Positions 18,688 through 29,665 of a stretch of DNA of 64,000 nucleotides are shown here, piece after piece. The stretch is from positions 248,001 to 312,000 of the forward strand of contig NZ_AFHG01000052.1 in assembly GCF_000214035.2 (NCBI RefSeq), written 5' to 3'. Source of the stretch: Methyloversatilis universalis FAM5 (lineage in GTDB: Bacteria; Pseudomonadota; Gammaproteobacteria; Burkholderiales; Rhodocyclaceae). The position numbers and the translations under genes were made by a program. The notes under the pieces were generated by a model. The model saw nothing but the letters and a program-made list of their open reading frames with translations. It was not told the DNA's origin and made no database searches. Positions within the stretch are counted from its first letter, which is position 1. Each line of letters begins with the position of its first letter.

Positions 18688-19178
18688 GCGGTCACCTCCG
18701 CGCGCAGTTCAGCGATGATTTCGTCAAAACGTGCCGGCGTGACGCGGCCGACGATGTCGTCATCGATCCGCAGCGACGGACCGACCGCACAGTTGCCGAG
18801 GCAGTACACCGCCTCCAGCGTCACCGCGCCGTCCGCGGTGGTTTCATGGAAGTCGATGCCGAGGCATTTCTTCGCGTGCGCTTCGAGCGCAACGGCACCG
18901 ACCGCCTGACAGGCTTCCGCCCGGCAGACCTGCACCACATGACGTCCGGGCGCGTGGCTGCGGAAGTGGTGGTAGAAGGTGATCACGCCATGCACTTCGG
19001 CGCGTGAAAGATTCAGGCTGCGGGCGATGACCGGAACGGCCTGATCCGGCACATGGCCGAATTCGTCCTGGATGGCGTGCAGCATGGGCAGCAGTGCGCC
19101 GGGCAGACTGGCGTGCGCGTCAACCACGGACTGCAGGCGCAGCCCGTCCGCGGCGGAGGCGGGGTGGTGCGATGACAT
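18684..19178 (-). CDS. fdsG: NAD-dependent formate dehydrogenase gamma subunit
   Basis: 164 aa of the NuoE [2Fe-2S] thioredoxin-like family. The helical N-terminus (LLPMLHAIQDEFGHVPDQAV) is followed by VHGVITFYHHF. The four cluster Cys are in CRAEACQAVGA and YCLGNCAVGPS. It relays electrons within FdsABG. It is the first gene of fdsGBACD, with AGGAG about 11 nt upstream of the ATG. Expression is presumably set by the divergent regulator across the 132-bp gap. Confidence 0.95.
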   Translation of the reverse strand: MSSHHPASAADGLRLQSVVDAHASLPGALLPMLHAIQDEFGHVPDQAVPVIARSLNLSRAEVHGVITFYHHFRSHAPGRHVVQVCRAEACQAVGAVALEAHAKKCLGIDFHETTADGAVTLEAVYCLGNCAVGPSLRIDDDIVGRVTPARFDEIIAELRAEVTA

Positions 19179-19310
19179 GGCTCTTTGTCTCCTGCTGAAT
19201 TCCTAATTGGAACTCTTGTTCATAATTGCTAATCAGCCACCATCAAGGTCCAATAATGGCTTCGCAATGCAGGTTAGCAGCCGATTTTGCTTTTAACGAT
19301 ATGAAAACAA
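19179..19310. promoter_or_regulatory. Divergent promoter region of fdsG and its regulator
   Basis: This AT-richer gap between fdsG (minus) and the regulator (plus) must hold both promoters. It contains TTCCTAATTGGAA at 19200-19212, a short dyad with 4-bp arms, and a second CCAAT-type word near 19250 (GGTCCAATAATGG). These could be binding sites for the divergent regulator, but the arms are short and I would not call a consensus. Confidence 0.4.
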
Positions 19311-20387
19311 ATGCCTAACATGCGCATCCAGATCGAGCCCGCGTGGCGTTTCCGGAACGCCGAGGGACGGGAAATCGATCCGCTGCTTTTCCGGGTGCTG
19401 GCCGCGGTCCAGCGCAGCGGAAAACTGACCGAAGCTGCCCGCGAAGTGGATTTTTCCTACCGCCACTGCTGGAACCTGATCCGCACCTGGTCGGCCTTCT
19501 TCGGCACGCCGCTGGTCGAGCTGTCGCAGGGCAAGGGGGCGGAACTGACGCCGCTGGGCGAGAAGCTGACTTGGGCGGCGCAGCGCATACAGGCGCGGCT
19601 GACGCCGCAGCTGGAAAACCTGTCGGTGGAGATCGACCGGGAGATCAACGCCGCGCTGATGGACACCCACCCCATCCTGCGGCTGCACGCCAGTCACGGC
19701 TATGCGATCGCGCTGCTGCCCGAACTGGTGGAGCAGGTGGCCGCGGTGCGGCTGGAGCTGCAGTACCTCGGCTCCATCGACGCGCTGGCTTCGATGTCAC
19801 GCGGCAGCTGCGACCTCTGCGGCTTCCACCTGCCGAGCGGGCGGGTGACGCCGGAACTGGCGGCGCGACTGAACCGCTACCTGAAGCCGCGCGCGCACCG
19901 GGTAATCCGGCTGGTCACGCGCACCCAGGGCCTGTTCGTGGCGGCCGGCAATCCGCTGGGCATCCGGTCGCTGCAGGACCTGACCCGGCCGGATGTGCGT
20001 TTCATCAACCGCCAGGCCAGTGCAGGCACGCGGGTGCTGCTCGACCTGCTGCTGGCCGAACAGACCATGGATCCGGACCAGATCAGCGGCTACGAAACGG
20101 TGGAATTCACCCACGCGGCGGTCGCGGCCCACGTGGCCAGCGGCATGGCCGATACCGGTTTCGGGGTGGAGGCGGCCGCCACCCAGTTCAAGCTCGATTT
20201 CGTGCCGGTGGCGCAGGAGCACTACTTCCTCGCGTGCCGGCTGGAAACGCTGGAACTGCCGTCGATGCAGCGCATGCTGGAAGCGCTGAAATCGCCGCAG
20301 TTCGCGACCGCGGTCGATGCGCTGCCCGGCTATGCGCTGAATACGCCGGGTGAGGTGATGTCGGTGATGGAGGCGCTGCGCGCCTGA
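19311..20387 (+). CDS. Transcriptional regulator with ModE-type HTH and periplasmic-binding-like domain
   Basis: 358 aa. Residues about 20-95 are a ModE/LysR winged helix (PLLFRVLAAVQRSGKLTEAA, REVDFSYRHCWNLIRTWSAF, GAELTPLGEKL). Residues about 115-340 form a PBP-like ligand domain with LRLHASHGYAIALLPELVEQ, DLCGFHLPSG, RTQGLFVAAGNPLGI, FINRQASAGTRVLLDLLL and GMADTGFGVEAAA. The latter matches the substrate-binding domain found in molybdate/tungstate-linked regulators and MerR/LysR hybrids (PBP_like_2). Divergent from fdsG, it is the obvious candidate regulator of the formate dehydrogenase operon, sensing an oxyanion or formate-related ligand. It ends at a strong terminator shared with rho. 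Confidence 0.87.
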   Translation: MPNMRIQIEPAWRFRNAEGREIDPLLFRVLAAVQRSGKLTEAAREVDFSYRHCWNLIRTWSAFFGTPLVELSQGKGAELTPLGEKLTWAAQRIQARLTPQLENLSVEIDREINAALMDTHPILRLHASHGYAIALLPELVEQVAAVRLELQYLGSIDALASMSRGSCDLCGFHLPSGRVTPELAARLNRYLKPRAHRVIRLVTRTQGLFVAAGNPLGIRSLQDLTRPDVRFINRQASAGTRVLLDLLLAEQTMDPDQISGYETVEFTHAAVAAHVASGMADTGFGVEAAATQFKLDFVPVAQEHYFLACRLETLELPSMQRMLEALKSPQFATAVDALPGYALNTPGEVMSVMEALRA

Positions 20388-20399
20388 ACCGGCGGTACA

Positions 20400-20434
20400 A
20401 AAGAAAAACGCCGCGATGTGCGGCGTTTTTCTTT
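20400..20434. terminator. Bidirectional terminator between the fds regulator and rho
   Basis: A perfect 15-bp stem (A/T-rich outer part, GCCGC/GCGGC core) closes a 5-nt loop GATGT. The outer stem supplies a T-run in both directions, so it can end both convergent transcripts. Confidence 0.92.
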
Positions 20435-20456
20435 CAGGGCTGCAGGAGCAGGGGCA

Positions 20457-21716
<1,260 letters not shown>

Positions 21717-21806
21717 GGTGAAGAAGTGCTGCGTGCGGGGTGGGGGAGGTGGAGCGCTCTGGCTCCGGCGGGCGGGGCGCGGACGCGCACCCGCCGCGGG
21801 GTGTGA

Positions 21807-22133
21807 TCAGAGGTGGCTGTCCAGGAATGCGGTCAGTTGCGATTTCGACAGGGCGCCCACCTTGGTGGCTTCGACGTTGCCGTCCTTGAACAGCATCAGG
21901 GTCGGAATGCCGCGGATGCCGAAGCGGGCCGGGGTTTCCTGGTTCTCGTCGATGTTCACCTTGGCCACGCGCAGCTTGCCGGCGTAGTCACGGGCCACTT
22001 CGTCGAGGATGGGGGCGATCATCTTGCACGGACCGCACCATTCGGCCCAGTAGTCGACCAGGACCGGCAGGTCGGCCTTGATGACTTCGGCTTCGAAACT
22101 GGCATCGGTGACATGGTGGATGTGTTCGCTCAT
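21807..22133 (-). CDS. trxA: Thioredoxin
   Basis: 108 aa from ATG 22133 with GAGG 6-9 nt upstream; a longer frame to 22436 was rejected. It contains the active site [14 protein letters not shown] and the cis-Pro loop [14 protein letters not shown]. It is the general cytoplasmic disulfide reductase, fed by thioredoxin reductase. Followed by rho. Confidence 0.97.
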   Translation of the reverse strand: MSEHIHHVTDASFEAEVIKADLPVLVDYWAEWCGPCKMIAPILDEVARDYAGKLRVAKVNIDENQETPARFGIRGIPTLMLFKDGNVEATKVGALSKSQLTAFLDSHL

Positions 22134-22705
22134 TGTTTCCTCGCGGTGCTTGACTGGACGGTGGTTCGTGAAGGTCGGGCGTCGATGGTGGGCGCGGTGC
22201 CGGTCGTGCCGGCTGGCCACAGGTGTGAAGCCGCCTGTGGGCGCTTCATGCCTGAAGAATGTGGGCTTGCCGGAATCGCGTGATCGGGTCGCTTGGAACG
22301 GTTGGCCCGCTGAGCGGGCCGGATTCGGAATTGCGCTGAAGCCGGTTGCCGGGATGCTCACGGAGCCAACCTCGCCTGCACATGTGTCAGGGCTTCTGCA
22401 CTGTTGGCAAGATGCTAATACAAAAAAACGCCGCATGTGCAGCCGTGCGCAACCGGAAAGGACAAAAAGTCATGCCTCCATGTCGCACCGGCACGACAGC
22501 GGGTGCAAGCCGGGGGGCGTCCGCGGGTGGTAAACTTCTGCGTCCAGAACGCGGCCGGGCCGCACGCCGGGGCCGGTCGCATCGCGTCAGGCAAACCGGG
22601 TGCCCGCTCCGTGACCGCGTGCAGCGTTTCGTAGCGATCACCATCCACCCCACGTCGCCTTCCCCAGTGAAAGGCAGGCCGGCCCACCGGCCCAACGGAG
22701 AAATC
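22134..22705. other. Intergenic region between trxA and fdxA, no gene seen
   Basis: These 572 bp separate divergent genes. Open frames here look like shadow sequence with no family features. Visible structure is limited to a 7-bp hairpin GGCCCGC-TGA-GCGGGCC at 22304-22320 without a T-tail, an A-run at 22424-22430, and a 6-bp hairpin GGCCGG-CCCA-CCGGCC at 22677-22692 just before the fdxA ribosome binding site. Promoters for both genes must lie here, but I cannot assign their hexamers. Confidence 0.45.
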
Positions 22706-23029
22706 ATGACTTACGTCGTCACCGAATCCTGTATCAAGTGCAAGTACACCGACTGCGTCGATGTGTGCCCGGTCGATTGCTTCCGCGAAGGCCCGAACTT
22801 CCTGGTGATCGATCCGGACGAGTGCATCGACTGCACGCTGTGCGTGGCGGAATGCCCGGCCGAGGCCATCTTCGCCGAGGACGACGTGCCGGCCGATCAG
22901 GCGCATTTCACCGCGCTGAACGCCGAACTGGCCAAGGAATGGCCGGCCATCATCGAGCGCAAGGACGCCCTGCCGGACGCCGACGACTGGGCCAAGGTGA
23001 AGGACAAGCTCGGCATGCTGGAGCGCTGA
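22706..23029 (+). CDS. fdxA: 7Fe ferredoxin (FdxA-type)
   Basis: 107 aa from ATG 22706 with GGAG upstream. [20 protein letters not shown] carries the first cluster Cys, with CPVDC completing a mixed [3Fe-4S]/[4Fe-4S] pattern, and [17 protein letters not shown] the second. The C-terminal helix region ([20 protein letters not shown]) is typical of FdxA. A small soluble electron carrier of unspecified partners. It stands alone, 48 bp before addB. Confidence 0.95.
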   Translation: MTYVVTESCIKCKYTDCVDVCPVDCFREGPNFLVIDPDECIDCTLCVAECPAEAIFAEDDVPADQAHFTALNAELAKEWPAIIERKDALPDADDWAKVKDKLGMLER

Positions 23030-23077
23030 GCCGCTGTTGCCGGTTCATGCATCCCTGACCGGGGCCTGCGTCGACGC

Positions 23078-25738
23078 ATGAGCGCCGCGGGCCTCGAACT
23101 TCTTTCGCTGCCGCCGGGGCCCGGTCTGTTCGGGCAGGTGGCGCGCATCCTGATCGGTCGCCACGGCGACGCGCTGGCCGATACCGACCTGCTGCTGCCC
23201 TCGATGGCACTCGCCCAGCCGCTGCGCGCAGCGCTGTGCGCAGCGGCCGGCCGCGCGCTGTTCATGCCGCGGCTGCTCACGCCCGACCTGCTGGCCCAGC
23301 GCTGGCAGGGCGATCACCCTACAGATCCGCATTCGCGCCGCCTGCTCGGTCTGGTGGCCCAGCTGCGCCGCATGGGCTGGCTGGGCGAGGCCGACCTGTG
23401 GTCGGTGGCGCGCGAACTGATCGATCTGGCCGATGCGCTGGCCGAGGTGCCGCTGCAGCAGGAGGCCGAACTGGCGGCCACCTTCGCCCGTACCCACGCG
23501 CTGCACGACAGCGAAGCGCTGTCACTGGAAGCGCGGCTGGTGCATGCGGTGTGGCTGGCCGACAGCACCGGCACGCCGGGCCGTGCGCGCGCCTGCGCAC
23601 AGGCGCTCGAGCGGGCCGCGGCTGCCGCGACCCGGCCGCTGACGGTGCTGCTCGATACGCTCGACGAGCCGCCGTCCTGGCTGAATGCCTGGGCCGCGCG
23701 TGCGCCGGTGCTGTGCCTGCAGGTGGCGCGCGGCGAGGGCGACGATACGCTGTCCCGTGCGCTGGCGGCCGCCTGGCCGCCACCCGGACAGGACGCCGGT
23801 GCGTTGTGGTCGCGCGCGCCGTCGGCCGACGATGCCGCTGCGCTGCGCGCGCGGGTAAGGCTGGTGGCGGCTCAGTCGCTGGAACAGGAGGCGGCCTGCG
23901 CCGCCGACACCGTGAGCGCCTGGCTGGCCGCCGGTCGCCGCCGCATTGCGCTGGTGGCCGCAGACCGCGAAGCCGCCCGCCGCGCCCGGGCGCTGCTCGA
24001 ACGGCGTCAGGTGCTGCTGGCCGACGAAACCGGCTGGAAGCTGTCCACCACCCGTGCGGCGGCCACGGTGGATGCCTTCCTGCAATGTCTGGCCTCCGAC
24101 GGCTATCACCGCGACCTGCTGGATTTTGTGCGCGCGCCCTATGTGGCCGCCGGGCTGGAGCGCGAAACCCGCGCCCGCGCGGTGGCCGCCATCGACGACT
24201 GGGTGGTGCGGCGCAACCATGTCGACGGTTTGCACGCGCTGCTGGTTGATGCGGCGGACGACCTGGCGGGCGGCCCGGCTGCCGGGCTGATCGCGCTGCT
24301 GGCGGACGCCGCCGCCCTGATGCCCACCGGCAACGCGCCGGCCAGCTTCTGGCTGGACCGGCTGCTGGCCGCGATCGACGCACTGCAGGCGCGCGACGCC
24401 ATGCTGGGCGACGTGGCCGGCGCCCAGGTGATCGCGCTGCTCGAACAGCTGCGCGCCGACAGCCAGGGCGTAGCGCTCGCGCTGTCCTTCGCCGACTGGC
24501 GGCAGTGGCTCAATGGCGAATTCGAACAGGCGCTGTTCCGCGATACCGAAATCGACAGCCCGGTCGTGCTCACGCCGCTGGCGGCGACGCGGCTGCGCGC
24601 TTTCGAGGCGGTCTATGTGATCGGCGCCGATCGCGAACATCTGGCGCCGCCGCGTCCGCGCGGGGTGCTCGGACACGAAGGCCTGCGGCGCGAACTGGGG
24701 CTGCCAGACGCCGACGCACAGGCCACCCGGCTGCGCGAGGACCTCGCCGGCCTGGTGCTCAACGCCGGCGACATCGTGTTCAGCTGGCAGGCACAGCGCC
24801 ACGGCGAAGCCAATCTGCCGGGCGCCGACCTGCAGGTGCTGGACCTGATGTTCCAGCGCGCCGGCGTCGGCTCGGCGATCGAAGCGGCGCCGCCGCTGGC
24901 CGAGCCGCCGGCGCTGGCTGTCATCGGCGTGAGCAGCGCGCCCTCGCTGCCGCCGGAGCGCGTGCCACAGAAGCTGACCGCCAGCGCGCTGGCCGACCTG
25001 ATGGACTGCCCTTACCGCTACTTCGCGCGCCGGGTGCTGCATCTGGGCGAGGAGGACGAAGTCGAGGAAACGCTGGGCAAGGGCAGCGTGGGCGAAAAGG
25101 TGCATGCGGTGCTGCTGGCTTTCCACACCGCCCATCCGCGGCTCGCGCTGTCGTCGCCCGAAATCCTGGCGGACGATCTGCGCCGCCGCTTCGCCGAGGC
25201 ATTCGCCGGCGCCATCGCGCGCAATTTTCAGGAGCACGCCTGGGCCGACCGGCTGCAGGCGCGCGCCGCCGCCTACGTCGACTGGGCCTGCGCGCGCGAG
25301 GCCGCCGGCTGGCTGTTCGAAGCCGGCGAGCAGGCGCGCAGCCTGTCGCTCACGCTGCCCGATGGCGGGGCGCTGACGCTGGAGGGCCGCATCGACCGCA
25401 TCGACCAGGGCAGTGGCGGCCGCGCGCTGATCGACTACAAGCTGCGTGCGGCTGACCGGGTGAAGAAGGCGCAGCAGCGCGACGACCTGCAGCTCGCCTT
25501 CTACACGCTGCTGGAAGGCGAGGCGGTCAGCGACGCCGCCTATCTGGCGCTGGACGAAGAGGTGCCGGCCGAACTGGCGCAGGCCGAGCCGCAGGTCGCC
25601 GCCGAAGCGCTGCAGTCGCTGCTACAGCGCGTGTTTCCGGCGCTGCGCGCGGGTGCCGTGCTGCCGGCCAACGGGGACGAAGCGGCCTGCCAGTACTGCG
25701 GCATGCGCGGGCTGTGTCGCAAGGACTGGCTGGCATGA
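23078..25738 (+). CDS. addB: AddB-like recombination nuclease subunit (PD-(D/E)XK)
   Basis: 886 aa. The N-terminal two thirds are a degenerate helicase-like fold with motifs such as RRRIALVAADREAARRARAL and AVYVIGADREHLAPPRPRG. The C-terminal third holds a RecB-type nuclease: DCPYRYFARRVLHLGEEDEV, EGRIDRIDQGSGGRALIDYK (catalytic Asp and DYK), then CQYCGMRGLCRKDW. The Cys of DCPYRYF and the CxxCx5C near the end are the four ligands of the AddB [4Fe-4S] staple. With AddA it resects double-strand breaks for RecA loading. Stop overlaps the addA start (ATGA at 25735-25738). Confidence 0.9.
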   Translation: MSAAGLELLSLPPGPGLFGQVARILIGRHGDALADTDLLLPSMALAQPLRAALCAAAGRALFMPRLLTPDLLAQRWQGDHPTDPHSRRLLGLVAQLRRMGWLGEADLWSVARELIDLADALAEVPLQQEAELAATFARTHALHDSEALSLEARLVHAVWLADSTGTPGRARACAQALERAAAAATRPLTVLLDTLDEPPSWLNAWAARAPVLCLQVARGEGDDTLSRALAAAWPPPGQDAGALWSRAPSADDAAALRARVRLVAAQSLEQEAACAADTVSAWLAAGRRRIALVAADREAARRARALLERRQVLLADETGWKLSTTRAAATVDAFLQCLASDGYHRDLLDFVRAPYVAAGLERETRARAVAAIDDWVVRRNHVDGLHALLVDAADDLAGGPAAGLIALLADAAALMPTGNAPASFWLDRLLAAIDALQARDAMLGDVAGAQVIALLEQLRADSQGVALALSFADWRQWLNGEFEQALFRDTEIDSPVVLTPLAATRLRAFEAVYVIGADREHLAPPRPRGVLGHEGLRRELGLPDADAQATRLREDLAGLVLNAGDIVFSWQAQRHGEANLPGADLQVLDLMFQRAGVGSAIEAAPPLAEPPALAVIGVSSAPSLPPERVPQKLTASALADLMDCPYRYFARRVLHLGEEDEVEETLGKGSVGEKVHAVLLAFHTAHPRLALSSPEILADDLRRRFAEAFAGAIARNFQEHAWADRLQARAAAYVDWACAREAAGWLFEAGEQARSLSLTLPDGGALTLEGRIDRIDQGSGGRALIDYKLRAADRVKKAQQRDDLQLAFYTLLEGEAVSDAAYLALDEEVPAELAQAEPQVAAEALQSLLQRVFPALRAGAVLPANGDEAACQYCGMRGLCRKDWLA

Positions 25739-28700
25739 GCACCCATATCCCGGCGCACGATCCGCTGCGCGCGCTCGACCCCGCCTGCAGCGTGGTGGTC
25801 GAGGCCTGCGCCGGCAGCGGCAAGACCTGGACTCTGGTGTCGCGCCTGATCCGGCTGCTGCTCGACGGCGTACCGCCGGGCCAGATCCTCGCCATCACCT
25901 ACACCCGCAAGGCGGCGCGGGAGATCGAGGAGCGGCTGCTGCACTGGCTGGGCGAACTGGCGGTGGCGGACGATGCCTGGGTGGGCGAATTCCTCGCCCT
26001 GCGTGGCGCCGCCCGCAGCGACGCACAGATCGCGCGTGCGCGCGGCCTGCTCGAAACCGTCATCCGTGCCCGGCCCGGACTCACGATCAACACCTTCCAC
26101 GGCTGGTTCTCGTCGCTGCTGGGCGCGGCGCCGCTGTCCGCCGGTCTGGGGGGCATGCAGCTGGCCGAGCGCACCGCCCGCCTGCGCGATCAGGCCTGGG
26201 GCGGGCTGATGCGCCGCGCCGGCCGGGACGAGGACGGCGAACTGGCGCAGTCGCTGCGCTGGCTGCTGAACCAGACCGGCCTCGGCGGCACCCGCGCACT
26301 GGCGTCCGCGCTGATCGACCGCCGGGCGGAGTGGGAAGCCTGGCAGGCGGCCTGCGGCGGCGATCTGGACGCGGTGCTGGCGCATCTGGCGCAGTGCTTC
26401 GGTGCCGACGGCGCAGACCCGCTCGCGACCCTGTTCGAGGACGCGGCGCTGCGCGCGGCGTTGGCTGAATTCGCCCGCCTGCTCGGCCAGGGCACCGACG
26501 CGCAGCAGCGCCGCGCGGTGACGCTGGAAAAGGCGCTGGGGCTGGCCGACGCCGCCGGTTTCCACGCTGCGCTGCGTGCCGAACTGCTCACGAAAGCCGG
26601 CCTGCCGACCGCCTTCAAGCCGGGCAGGGCGATGGAAAAGATCGGCGCCGCCGAACGCACGCAGCAGCTGTTCGACGCCTGCGTCGAGCGCCTGCTGTGC
26701 TGCGCTGGCGAGGTCGAGGACCGCGCCGCCTATGTGCTCAACAGCCATGCGCTGCGCGCCGCAGTGGCCATGCTGGACGCCTACGATCAGGTGAAGCGCG
26801 CTGCCGGCACGCTGGATTTCGGCGACCTCGAATGGCACGCCGCCCGGCTGCTGGCCGACCCGCAGACCGGCCCCTTCGTGCAGGCGCGACTGGACGCGCG
26901 CTACACCCATCTGCTGCTGGACGAATTCCAGGACACCAATCCGCTGCAGTGGCAGGTGCTCATGCACTGGCTCGACGCCTACGCGCCGGACCAGGTGCAG
27001 CCGCGGGTGTTCGTGGTGGGCGATCCGAAACAGTCCATCTACCGTTTCCGCCGCGCCGACCCGCGCATCTTCGCCCATGCGCGGACCGCCTTCGCCGAGC
27101 GCTTCGGCGCCCTCGACCTCAGGCGCAACGAAACACGCCGCAGCAGCCCGGCGGTGGTATCGGTAGTGAACGCGCTGTTCGGCGCTCATCCGGTGTTTGA
27201 AGGTTTTGCCCCGCACACCACCGCGCAGCACGGTTTGCCTGGCGCGGTCACCGTGCTGCCGCCGTTCGGCCACGACAGCGAGGCGGCGTCGGACAGTGCC
27301 GCGCCTGCCGAAGCAGAAGTGCGCGATCCGCTCGGCACGCCGCGTCCGGCGGCCGAGGACAGCCGGCGCCGGCGCGAGGCGGACGCGATGTGCGCCCGGC
27401 TCAAGGCGATGGCGGGCCGGCAGACGGTGCGCGATCCGCACACCGGCCAGCCGCGCGCCGCCCATTACGGCGACATGATGATTCTGCTGCGCCGGCGTAC
27501 CGGACTGGCGGTGTATGAGGCGGCACTGCGCGCGCACGGCATCCCGTATTTCGGTGCCAGCCGCGGCCGCCTGCTCGATACGCTGGAGGCGTCCGACCTG
27601 CAGGCGCTGCTGCGTTTCCTGTCGGCGCCGGCCGATGCGCTGTCGCTGGCCCATGTGCTGCGCAGCCCGCTGTTCGCGTTCAGCGACACGCAGCTGCTGC
27701 GTCTGACCGGCGACGGCGGCTCGCTGTGGGGCGCGCTGCGCCACGCCAGTGACGATGCAGCCTGTACCCGAGCGGCAGCGCTGCTGTCCGGCTGGCTGGC
27801 GGCGTCGGTACGGCTGCCGGTGCATGACCTGCTCGACCGGGTGTTCCATCAGGGTGAGCTGCTGGCGCGCTACGCCGCCACCGTGGACGCGATGGCCTGG
27901 CCCGGCGTGCGAGCCAATCTGGAAGCCTTCATCGAACTGGCGCTGCGGGTGGACAGTGGCCGCTACCCCAGCCTGCCGCGCTTCCTCGACGAGCTGTCGC
28001 GGCTGCGCGACGAGGACGACGAAGCGCCGGACGAAGGGCTGATACAGGGCGAGGACCCGGCGCGTGGCCGGGTGCGCGTGCTTACCGTGCATGCGGCCAA
28101 GGGCCTGGAAGCGCCCATCGTGTGGCTGGCCGACGCGATCGCCCGGCCGCGCGCCGACAGCGGTCCGCGCGTACTGCTGGCCTGGCCGCCGGGCGACCCG
28201 GCGCCGACGCATCTGTCTCTGCTGCACCGCAAGGACAGCCTGGGCAGCGTGCGTCAGCCCTTCATCGAAGCCGAGGCGCGTGCTGCCGCACGTGAGGACG
28301 CCAACCTGCTCTACGTGGCGGTCACCCGCGCCCGCCAGTTCCTGTTCGCCAGCGGCGTCAGCCCGAGCCGGGGCGGTGATGCCGACAACTGGCTGTCGCG
28401 GCTGGCGGAAGCGACGGCTACCGGCGAGGGCGGGATGCGTGACGAGCAGGGCGGGGCGCACCTCGCCTTCGGCGACGTCGACGAGGCCTGCGAGGCCCCC
28501 GCTTCGTCGCTACCGGCCGCACCGGTGCCGGACATGCCGGCGCTGCCGCCGATCGGCGAACGCCGGCCGGCCCTGGCGCTGACCGACGAGCAGCGCTGGG
28601 GTACCGGTCTGCACGCCTGGCTGGAGGCCCTGGCCAGCGGAGAGCCGCCGCCGGCGCGGGCGACCGGCTTCGATGCCGCCCGCTGGGCCGAGCTGGAGCG

Positions 28701-29007
28701 CACCGCGCGGGGGCTGGTCGCCAGCCCGGCACTGCGTCGCTTCTTCGATCCGGCGGAACACCTGTGGGCGGCGTGCGAAATCGAGTTCGTGCTGCCGGAT
28801 GGCAGCCTGGGTCGCATCGACCGTCTGGTCGAATTCGACGACGCGCTGTGGGTGCTGGATTACAAGAGCGGCGGAGACGGCGTGCATGCCCAGGCCTATG
28901 TCGACCAGCTCACCCGATATGCTGATGCGGTGACTGCGATCCGGCCGGGGAAGCCGCTGCGGGCCGCACTGCTGCGCGCCGACGGCCGGGTCGATATCCT
29001 GATCTGA
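25735..29007 (+). CDS. addA: AddA-like UvrD helicase-nuclease
   Basis: 1090 aa from ATG 25735. Walker A is VVEACAGSGKTWTLVSRLIR at residues about 22-41, motif Ia AITYTRKAAREIEERLL, motif II LLLDEFQDTNPLQWQVL, motif III VGDPKQSIYRFRRAD, motif V LTVHAAKGLEAPIVWLAD and motif VI NLLYVAVTRARQFLF. The C-terminal nuclease shows WAACEIEFVLPDGSLGRIDR and VLDYKSGGDGVHAQAYVDQL. Both DNA-motor and nuclease parts look intact. It works with AddB as the RecBCD equivalent. Translationally coupled to addB. Confidence 0.92.
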   Translation: MSTHIPAHDPLRALDPACSVVVEACAGSGKTWTLVSRLIRLLLDGVPPGQILAITYTRKAAREIEERLLHWLGELAVADDAWVGEFLALRGAARSDAQIARARGLLETVIRARPGLTINTFHGWFSSLLGAAPLSAGLGGMQLAERTARLRDQAWGGLMRRAGRDEDGELAQSLRWLLNQTGLGGTRALASALIDRRAEWEAWQAACGGDLDAVLAHLAQCFGADGADPLATLFEDAALRAALAEFARLLGQGTDAQQRRAVTLEKALGLADAAGFHAALRAELLTKAGLPTAFKPGRAMEKIGAAERTQQLFDACVERLLCCAGEVEDRAAYVLNSHALRAAVAMLDAYDQVKRAAGTLDFGDLEWHAARLLADPQTGPFVQARLDARYTHLLLDEFQDTNPLQWQVLMHWLDAYAPDQVQPRVFVVGDPKQSIYRFRRADPRIFAHARTAFAERFGALDLRRNETRRSSPAVVSVVNALFGAHPVFEGFAPHTTAQHGLPGAVTVLPPFGHDSEAASDSAAPAEAEVRDPLGTPRPAAEDSRRRREADAMCARLKAMAGRQTVRDPHTGQPRAAHYGDMMILLRRRTGLAVYEAALRAHGIPYFGASRGRLLDTLEASDLQALLRFLSAPADALSLAHVLRSPLFAFSDTQLLRLTGDGGSLWGALRHASDDAACTRAAALLSGWLAASVRLPVHDLLDRVFHQGELLARYAATVDAMAWPGVRANLEAFIELALRVDSGRYPSLPRFLDELSRLRDEDDEAPDEGLIQGEDPARGRVRVLTVHAAKGLEAPIVWLADAIARPRADSGPRVLLAWPPGDPAPTHLSLLHRKDSLGSVRQPFIEAEARAAAREDANLLYVAVTRARQFLFASGVSPSRGGDADNWLSRLAEATATGEGGMRDEQGGAHLAFGDVDEACEAPASSLPAAPVPDMPALPPIGERRPALALTDEQRWGTGLHAWLEALASGEPPPARATGFDAARWAELERTARGLVASPALRRFFDPAEHLWAACEIEFVLPDGSLGRIDRLVEFDDALWVLDYKSGGDGVHAQAYVDQLTRYADAVTAIRPGKPLRAALLRADGRVDILI

Positions 29008-29135
29008 TGCCGTCGCGCTTTGCGCTCCGGTCGCTTTTGACTACCATCGGCTCAGGGTCATTCGCTGCGCGGGCCTTTTGTCCGCGTGGTGGTGAGGAGA
29101 GTGGCCGCAGTGAGCGAAGAAGGTGAGTGACCAAC

Positions 29136-29585
29136 ATGCAAGTACATGAAATCCTGCGCATCAAGGGCACCGTGCTGTACACGGTGGCGCCACAGCAAAC
29201 CCTGGGCAACGCGGTGGTGACCATGACCGACCTCGACGTCGGTTCTCTGGTGGTGATGGAGCACGGCCGCATGGTCGGCATGCTGAGCTTCCGCGAAGTG
29301 CTGCGCTCGGTGCGTTCGGCCGGCGGCGACTGGCAGGCGATGACCGTATCGGCGGTGATGCAGCGCGAACCGGCGACCGCGCATCCGGACATGGAAGTCG
29401 ACGAACTGCGCCGGCTCATGCTGGAAAACCGCTGCCGCTACCTGCCCATCATGGAAGGCGACACCCTGATGGGCGTGCTGTCCTTCCACGACGTTGCACG
29501 CGCGATGCTCGAGGAACAGAGTTTCGAGAACCGCATGCTCAAGAGCTATATCCGCGACTGGCCGATGGAAGACATGTCGGGCTGA
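29136..29585 (+). CDS. CBS-pair domain protein
   Basis: 149 aa from ATG 29136, preceded by AGGTGAG; a GTG three codons upstream is an alternative. Two CBS motifs fill the protein: TLGNAVVTMTDLDVGSLVVM, EHGRMVGMLSFREVLR, then TAHPDMEVDELRRLMLENRC and YLPIMEGDTLMGVLSFHDVA. Free-standing CBS pairs bind adenine nucleotides and act as small regulatory subunits. It precedes the acyl-CoA ligase gene by about 80 bp on the same strand; a shared transcript is plausible. The partner is unknown. Confidence 0.88.
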   Translation: MQVHEILRIKGTVLYTVAPQQTLGNAVVTMTDLDVGSLVVMEHGRMVGMLSFREVLRSVRSAGGDWQAMTVSAVMQREPATAHPDMEVDELRRLMLENRCRYLPIMEGDTLMGVLSFHDVARAMLEEQSFENRMLKSYIRDWPMEDMSG

Positions 29586-29665
29586 GCGCCCGCTGCAGGT
29601 CCATTCACCAGGCAGCGCGCGCCGGCCCAGCCCCGCCGGCGCCATGAAAGAGCGAGGAGGCGGTG

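Noticed and set aside
22346-22705. N-terminal extension of the ferredoxin
   Set aside because: It reads Arg/Gly-rich shadow; FdxA proteins begin at MTYVVTE and a GGAG precedes that ATG.
25540-28461. 973-codon open frame on the minus strand opposite addA/addB
   Set aside because: Shadow of the helicase gene; no recognisable motif and no ribosome site.
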